Shown here one piece after another: positions 8,922 to 12,500 of a DNA stretch of 12,500 nt. The position numbers were made by a program, and so were the translations under genes. Each line of letters starts with the position of its first letter. Within the stretch, counting starts at the first letter, position 1. Source of the DNA: Bacilli bacterium (GTDB lineage Bacteria; Bacillota_I; Bacilli_A; RFN20; CAG-826); assembly GCA_017531065.1 (NCBI GenBank), contig JAFXLR010000094.1:1-12500 (forward strand), written 5' to 3'. Below the pieces are notes generated by a model that did not search any database, was not told where the DNA came from, and saw only the letters and a list, made by a program, of their open reading frames with translations.

Positions 8922-9179
8922 TTTACCACAATTCATATATAAAGAACTATCTTTTTTATTGTAAAAATCAAGTTATCCACACTTTTTTGCGGAAAAACAC
9001 TCGGTAAAGACCTTACTTTTTAGTTTATACACCGTATTTATTGTGGAAAACTTGTTCATAAAATGTAAAAGAATTTAAAATTGTGGACAACCATGTAGTT
9101 AAAACACCTATCAACAATTACTTTTTCGCCAAAGGTAAGCCCTAGCCTAAGGATTCTTGAAATAACCACATAAACCACA
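8922..9179. promoter_or_regulatory. DnaA box cluster upstream of dnaA
   Basis: Sites compared with TTATCCACA: TTTACCACA at 8922-8930 (+, 7 of 9), TTATCCACA at 8973-8981 (+, perfect), TTATACACC at 9025-9033 (+, 7 of 9, or 8 of 9 if any base is allowed at the fifth position), TGTGGAAAA at 9042-9050 (-, 8 of 9), TGTGGACAA at 9082-9090 (-, 8 of 9), and weaker adjacent ATAACCACA at 9162-9170 and TAAACCACA at 9171-9179 (+, 7 of 9 each). The first three plus-oriented sites start 51 and 52 bases apart. Confidence 0.75.
8937..8965 (-). promoter_or_regulatory. dnaA: Possible dnaA promoter
   Basis: On the minus strand, TTTACA (8965-8960) and TTATAT (8942-8937) are spaced by 17 bases, which fits a housekeeping sigma factor. 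The transcript would start near 8930, right at the DnaA-box-like site 8922-8930 and about 30 bases before the dnaA ATG. This suggests autorepression by DnaA. The call rests only on hexamer likeness. Confidence 0.45.
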
Positions 9180-9393
9180 CTCAGAAATATAACGTTTTGT
9201 TGAAAAGCATGATTAAACTTCGTCATTTTAAAAGTACTAATTTTTTGCTTTTGTAACCTTTAAATTTCCCTTATTCCAAAGACTGTTATTAACTTCTTGA
9301 ATGAATGTAAATTGAGGGATGATTTTCAAATATTTCGGTTAATTTTGAGTCACCGCAACCTATTAATAAGGAAACACGCACGCGAGAGAGGTC

Positions 9394-9399
9394 TATAAT
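9394..9399 (+). promoter_or_regulatory. Possible second -10 for rpmH
   Basis: A perfect TATAAT lies 36 bases before the main -10 in front of rpmH. The sequence 17-18 bases upstream (GAAACA or GGAAAC) is a poor -35, so this is at most a weak second promoter. Confidence 0.25.
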
Positions 9400-9406
9400 T
9401 CTTTTA

Positions 9407-9435
9407 TTGTTTTACTAAGTAGTAAAACTTATAAT
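9407..9435 (+). promoter_or_regulatory. rpmH operon promoter with palindromic operator in its spacer
   Basis: A -35 TTGTTT (9407-9412) and a perfect -10 TATAAT (9430-9435) are separated by exactly 17 bases. A perfect palindrome with 9-base arms, GTTTTACTA-AG-TAGTAAAAC (9409-9428), overlaps the -35, fills the spacer and ends one base before the -10. This is where repressors, or spacer-distorting activators, usually bind. The transcript would begin near 9442, giving a leader of about 30 bases. Confidence 0.75.
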
Positions 9436-9471
9436 CTCTTAGCACGTAAGTGAACCTCGGAGGAAAAGTAC

Positions 9472-9606
9472 ATGAAAAAAACATACCAACCATCTAAAAT
9501 CAAACACGCTAATGAAGCTGGATTCCGTGCCAGAATGTCCACCCACAATGGCCGTAAAGTCTTAGCCCGTCGTCGCGCCAAAGGCAGAGCCAGAATCGCT
9601 GCCTAA
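9472..9606 (+). CDS. rpmH: Large-subunit ribosomal protein bL34
   Basis: The 44-residue, very basic product begins [10 protein letters not shown] and contains [23 protein letters not shown], the hallmark of bL34, a small protein of the 50S subunit. Length is normal. The ATG is preceded by GGAGG at eight bases. It is the first gene of the rightward unit rpmH-rnpA-yidC-jag and lies next to oriC, as in most Bacillota. Being so close to the origin gives it high gene dosage in fast-growing cells. Confidence 0.97.
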   Translation: MKKTYQPSKIKHANEAGFRARMSTHNGRKVLARRRAKGRARIAA

Positions 9607-9635
9607 TTTTCCTTTTTTGTTTTTAAGAACGCCTA

Positions 9636-9962
9636 ATGAAAAAAGAGAACAGAATTCTCAAATATGAAGAGTTTTCCGAAATTATCGGTTCATCCAGGCG
9701 TGTCAGAACGCCGCATTTCCTAATCAATTCTCGTGTAAGAGAAAGCGGAGAGGCCCGAATTGGGATATCCGTCAGCAAGAGAAATGGACATGCGGTAACC
9801 CGCAACAAAATTAAGAGGCAGATCAGATACATGATCGGCCAAGGCTTCGACCTGAGTCGCCCGGTTGATATCGTGATTGTGGCGCGTGCCACATACGACA
9901 CTGCGGATTTTGAAAAAGAAAAGCTAGAACTCATCGATGCCATAAAAAACATCGGAGAATAA
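9636..9962 (+). CDS. rnpA: Ribonuclease P protein component
   Basis: This is the protein cofactor that helps RNase P RNA cut 5' leaders from pre-tRNAs. The 108-residue basic protein shows the family core RIGISVSKRNGHAVTRNKIKRQIRYMI, including the RNxxKRxxR motif (residues about 55-63) that contacts the RNA. Length is typical. The ATG lies 29 bases after rpmH behind a pyrimidine-rich gap. No convincing Shine-Dalgarno site is visible (only AAGAA nearby), so its yield may be lower than that of rpmH. The GGAG near its 3' end serves as the ribosome site of yidC. Confidence 0.96.
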   Translation: MKKENRILKYEEFSEIIGSSRRVRTPHFLINSRVRESGEARIGISVSKRNGHAVTRNKIKRQIRYMIGQGFDLSRPVDIVIVARATYDTADFEKEKLELIDAIKNIGE

Positions 9963-9966
9963 AACC

Positions 9967-11589
9967 TTGAATAAACGCACGAAAGTTAAATTGCTTGGAG
10001 CGCTTGGCCTTGCTGCAGGGACCTTGATGCTTTCAGGCTGTGTTTCGAATTTCTGCTCAGACATCGAAAAAGCGCGCATCGCTTACCCTTACGACCAAGG
10101 CGTTACCGTTTATGTTGATGGGGAATCTTCTGTTCCTGAGGAATATAGAACCCCAGATCTTTCATTCCAGCCTTTAAAAGAACAAGGCAATGAGAATCTT
10201 TGGGCATACATCCCTGTCGACGAAAATGGTTATTACGCTGCCAAAAAAGCAGATTTTTTAACGAACAATATCATAAAAAGCGCGGTCGAAAAGAAGATTT
10301 CCATTCCTTCTTATGAGTATTTCAAAAAGATGGACCAGAAACTTTTGGAGGCCGCTATTTCAGCAGCAAAAGCAGACGGTATCACCATCACCGAAGCATC
10401 TTTAACCGCCGCCAAAATCAACCCATTCAGCATAGCTGATTGTGTTGGTAACGAAGAAGGTGTCACCGTTACCGAGGACAGCATCCTTAGAAATTACGGT
10501 TACCTCAAATTCATCACCAAAACCTTTGATGCCGAATCCGGAAACACAACCATTAAATTCGACTTCGGTAACTGGGACAAATGGACTGAAGAAATCCAAA
10601 AAGAAATTGATACTGCCAAACCAGGAAGCGGTTCTGCCAGCGTTCCAAACGCCGACTTCACCGCATCTTATAAAGGTGGGTTCATCTCTCTTACCAACAA
10701 CGTCCGTACCTGCATCACCACCAAAGAAGGAAGCTATGGCCACTATGGCGCTTCCAACAACTGGCAGGTCAAAATGGAATCGATTTCCTGGGGAGAAGCT
10801 TGGTCACACGGCTTCCTCGAAGGCTTGATCGTCTACCCTGTCGCTTGCTTAGTTGATGCCCTTAGTAATGCATTCGACCCAGGCTTATCTGGTGTTGGTC
10901 AGATTTGGGCTCTCGTCCTTACCACGATAATCGTGAGATTGTTGGTCGTCTTATTGACCTTCAAGAGCACCCTTGATCAGCAAAAGATGACTGCTTTGCA
11001 GCCACAAATTGCGAAGATCCAAGCGAAATACCCTAACTCCAATACCAACCAAGCCGAACAAGCTAGGGTTTCTCAGGAAACCATGGCCCTTTATAGAAGA
11101 AACAAGGTCAATCCTCTTTCCTCTATTTTAGCCATCATCGTTCAATTCCCTGTCTTCGTTTCTGTTTGGGGAGCTCTCCAAGGATCAGCCGCCCTTTCTA
11201 GTGGTGAAGTGTTAAATCTTAGATTGAGCGATCCTCTTTCTTCTGTTCTCGCTAACTTCTCGGGAACCTGGTATGCAAACACTACCGGTTGGTGGACTGC
11301 TGGCGTTCTCTTTGTTCTCATGGCTGCGACCCAGTTCTGCGCAATGAAGTTGCCACAATGGATCAATGCTGCCAGAAACAAAAAACTTTCCAAAACCTCG
11401 GCCAACCCTGCCGCTGATAAAACAGCTAGAACCCAAAAGATGGTTTCTTGGTTCATGTTAATCTTCACCATCATCCTTGGCTTCTCGCTCCCTGCCGCTA
11501 TGGGCGTCTATTGGACGATTGGTGGTCTCGTCGCTATGGCTCAGACCGCGATCATCCAGCTCATCATGCGTCGTAAAAAAGATCGTTAG
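9967..11589 (+). CDS. yidC: Membrane protein insertase YidC with large N-terminal extracellular domain
   Basis: YidC/SpoIIIJ/Oxa1 proteins insert and fold membrane proteins, alone or with SecYEG. The start is a TTG at 9967 with GGAG nine bases upstream inside rnpA. Residues 1-25 form a lipoprotein signal peptide (NKRTKVK basic end, hydrophobic core, lipobox LSGC with C25). The YidC core begins near residue 280 with an amphipathic or membrane segment (283-303), then hydrophobic segments at about 310-332, 384-404, 443-460 and 493-533. The first of these carries the conserved groove arginine (R324 in TTIIVRLLVVLL). The tail is MRRKKDR. At 540 residues it is twice the usual Bacillota length (about 260-290). 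The surplus is a hydrophilic stretch, 26-275, absent from SpoIIIJ, that I do not recognise. The core assignment is firm; the role of the extra domain is unknown. Confidence 0.93.
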   Translation: MNKRTKVKLLGALGLAAGTLMLSGCVSNFCSDIEKARIAYPYDQGVTVYVDGESSVPEEYRTPDLSFQPLKEQGNENLWAYIPVDENGYYAAKKADFLTNNIIKSAVEKKISIPSYEYFKKMDQKLLEAAISAAKADGITITEASLTAAKINPFSIADCVGNEEGVTVTEDSILRNYGYLKFITKTFDAESGNTTIKFDFGNWDKWTEEIQKEIDTAKPGSGSASVPNADFTASYKGGFISLTNNVRTCITTKEGSYGHYGASNNWQVKMESISWGEAWSHGFLEGLIVYPVACLVDALSNAFDPGLSGVGQIWALVLTTIIVRLLVVLLTFKSTLDQQKMTALQPQIAKIQAKYPNSNTNQAEQARVSQETMALYRRNKVNPLSSILAIIVQFPVFVSVWGALQGSAALSSGEVLNLRLSDPLSSVLANFSGTWYANTTGWWTAGVLFVLMAATQFCAMKLPQWINAARNKKLSKTSANPAADKTARTQKMVSWFMLIFTIILGFSLPAAMGVYWTIGGLVAMAQTAIIQLIMRRKKDR

Positions 11590-11602
11590 GAGGACCACAT
11601 AA

Positions 11603-12208
11603 ATGAAACATTTCACCAGCAAAACTGTTGAAGAAGCCGTTCAGGCCGCCAGCAAAGCCGTTAACATTCCGGCCGAGCAATTGATCTACAAAGTCATCGA
11701 AGAAAAGAAAGGCTTATTCGGAATCGGCAAGGAAGCCACCATCGAAATCTACGATATCGATGATGCTGCCGCCTTCGCTGAAGAATATCTCAAGACCGCT
11801 CTTGGCGGAATGGGCGTTGAAGCCGAAACCTCTTCCACCATCGATGAAGACATCATCCACGTCAACATTAACTCCGAGAGAAACCCAATCCTTATTGGTA
11901 AGGGTGGACGTACTCTCCAAGCTCTCAACGAACTCGCAAGACTCGCTGTCAGCAACAAGTTCCGTCACAGATACAGGATCCTTCTTGATGTCGGCGGATA
12001 CAAAGAAGACAAATACGATCGCCTCCAGTGGGTCGCTAAGAAGACCGCTCGCGAAGTCATCAAGACTAAGGTCAGCGTCAAGCTTGATCCAATGACCGCC
12101 GATGAGAGAAGAATCATCCACAACACCCTCAACGGAATGAGCCACATCAAAACCGAATCAAGCGGCGAAGGCCACGACAGAGCCGTCACAATCAAATACG
12201 TCGACTAA
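11603..12208 (+). CDS. jag: RNA-binding protein Jag/KhpB (SpoIIIJ-associated)
   Basis: This cytoplasmic RNA-binding protein is almost always encoded next to yidC. In other Bacillota it is called Jag, KhpB or EloR and is linked to small-RNA binding and cell elongation. The 201 residues comprise a Jag-N domain (about 1-52, with the motif EKKGLFGIGKEA), a linker, a KH domain with the GKGG loop (99-102), and an R3H domain with R169-xxx-H173 in ERRIIH. Length is normal. The ATG is preceded by AGGAGG, which overlaps the yidC stop codon region 13 bases upstream. The gene is followed by an intrinsic terminator, so it closes the rpmH operon. Confidence 0.96.
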   Translation: MKHFTSKTVEEAVQAASKAVNIPAEQLIYKVIEEKKGLFGIGKEATIEIYDIDDAAAFAEEYLKTALGGMGVEAETSSTIDEDIIHVNINSERNPILIGKGGRTLQALNELARLAVSNKFRHRYRILLDVGGYKEDKYDRLQWVAKKTAREVIKTKVSVKLDPMTADERRIIHNTLNGMSHIKTESSGEGHDRAVTIKYVD

Positions 12209-12213
12209 TAATT

Positions 12214-12242
12214 AAGCAGGTTGAAAAAGACCTGCTTTTTTT
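12214..12242 (+). terminator. Intrinsic terminator after jag
   Basis: The arms AAGCAGGT (12214-12221) and ACCTGCTT (12230-12237) enclose an eight-base loop and run into seven T (12236-12242), six bases after the jag stop codon. It ends the rpmH-rnpA-yidC-jag transcript. A partial second copy of the right arm (CCTGCTT followed by AAATTTTT) lies just downstream, without a full partner arm. Confidence 0.92.
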
Positions 12243-12341
12243 GAAAATCATCAGCAAATCCTGCTTAAATTTTTATTTTTTAGTCCTGAAAAAGTAAGCA
12301 AAACTGCCATTAACTACGATTTTGGAACGAAAACACCATTT

Positions 12342-12363
12342 TACCTTTTAACAAAGGTATAAT
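12342..12363 (+). promoter_or_regulatory. mnmE start region: palindrome, ribosome site and TATAAT overlapping
   Basis: The perfect inverted repeat TACCTTT-TAAC-AAAGGTA (12342-12359) runs into TATAAT (12358-12363). The right arm contains AAAGG, a possible ribosome site. If TATAAT is the -10, the transcript would begin almost at the GTG start codon (12370). If AAAGG is the ribosome site, the palindrome could hide it in a hairpin. No good -35 is seen at 16-18 bases. Confidence 0.4.
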
Positions 12364-12369
12364 TTGTTT

Positions 12370-12500
12370 GTGAATAACGTAATCATCGCCTTAGGAACAC
12401 CGCCGCTCAAAGGAGCGCTAGCCCTCATCAGAGTCTCTGGAGACGGAGCCTTCGAGATGACTGACCAGATCTTCAGCAAGAAGGTCAGCGGCACCAAAAA
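12370..12500 (+). CDS. mnmE: tRNA modification GTPase MnmE, 5' part
   Basis: MnmE (TrmE), with MnmG, modifies the wobble uridine of certain tRNAs. The frame begins at GTG 12370 as MNNVIIALGTPPLKGALALIRVSGDG and continues off the right edge. It matches the N-terminal tetrahydrofolate-binding domain of MnmE (pattern TIAAISTP-x-G-x-GAIAIVRLSG). Only 43 full codons are present, so the GTPase domain is not visible. The start is uncertain: an in-frame TTG at 12364 would sit six bases after AAAGG, while GTG 12370 fits the length of homologues better. Following jag is the usual order in Bacillota, but a terminator here separates it from the upstream operon. Confidence 0.9.
   Translation, partial: MNNVIIALGTPPLKGALALIRVSGDGAFEMTDQIFSKKVSGTK

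Larger units (their letters stand above)
8902..9471. other. oriC, dnaA-rpmH intergenic part
   Basis: This 570-base gene-free region divides the leftward and rightward gene sets and is AT-rich. The half nearest dnaA (8922-9179) holds the DnaA-box-like sites. The stretch from about 9185 to 9390 contains no box I can recognise, no open frame and no strong hairpin; it is simply AT-rich. The last part holds the rpmH promoter. Together with the boxes in the dnaA-dnaN gap it forms a bipartite origin with dnaA in the middle, as in Bacillus. Confidence 0.85.

Noticed and set aside
9185..9390. Search for an RNA gene, small ORF or repeat array in the quiet part of oriC
   Set aside because: No start codon with ribosome site and meaningful frame, no tRNA or strong hairpin, and no repeated unit could be seen.
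9607..9635. T-rich gap between rpmH and rnpA as a terminator
   Set aside because: There is no stem before the T runs, so it is not an intrinsic terminator; the genes are probably co-transcribed.
1..12500. CRISPR array, insertion sequence, prophage or defence genes
   Set aside because: No direct repeat arrays, transposase motifs or terminal inverted repeats were seen; the window is core origin-region gene content in normal order.

Overview
This window is the chromosomal replication origin of a Gram-positive-type bacterium with the standard genetic code. The gene order is the one expected for Bacillota. On the minus strand, running leftward: dnaA, dnaN, yaaA (S4 domain), recF, gyrB, gyrA and a partial downstream gene. 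On the plus strand, running rightward: rpmH, rnpA, yidC, jag and the first codons of mnmE. All genes point away from the 570-base gap between dnaA and rpmH, so all lie on the leading strand. The AT-rich non-coding DNA, the protein sequences (YaaA, RecF and L34 are close to the Bacillus pattern) and the long lipoprotein-like YidC suggest a Bacilli, Erysipelotrichia or Mollicutes-related lineage. I cannot place it more precisely from sequence alone.

Layout. 1-148: start of a gene directly after gyrA, perhaps a glycosyltransferase. 151-6198: a tight yaaA-recF-gyrB-gyrA operon in which reading frames overlap or lie within 20 bases. 6234-6265: intrinsic terminator of the dnaA-dnaN unit. 6286-8901: dnaN and dnaA, separated by 135 bases that hold a candidate origin-unwinding element (two overlapping DnaA boxes, a GC-containing spacer, three DnaA-trio triplets, then AT-rich DNA). 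8902-9471: the second half of a bipartite oriC, with one perfect and several degenerate DnaA boxes, then a featureless AT-rich stretch and the rpmH promoter. 9472-12208: rpmH-rnpA-yidC-jag, closed by an intrinsic terminator. 12370-12500: partial mnmE with an unusual 5' region.

The left arm supplies initiation (DnaA), the sliding clamp (DnaN), gap repair (RecF) and supercoiling (GyrA/GyrB). The right arm supplies ribosomal protein L34, RNase P protein, the membrane insertase YidC, the RNA-binding protein Jag/KhpB and the tRNA-modifying GTPase MnmE.

I do not see a new defence or mobile system. The points most worth a second look are: a near-identical palindrome placed one base from the -10 of both the rpmH promoter and a possible yaaA-gyrA promoter; quinolone-contact acidic residues replaced in both gyrase subunits; a YidC with a large extra extracellular domain behind a lipobox; near-identical 5' coding sequences of gyrA and gyrB; and the box-plus-trio unwinding element.
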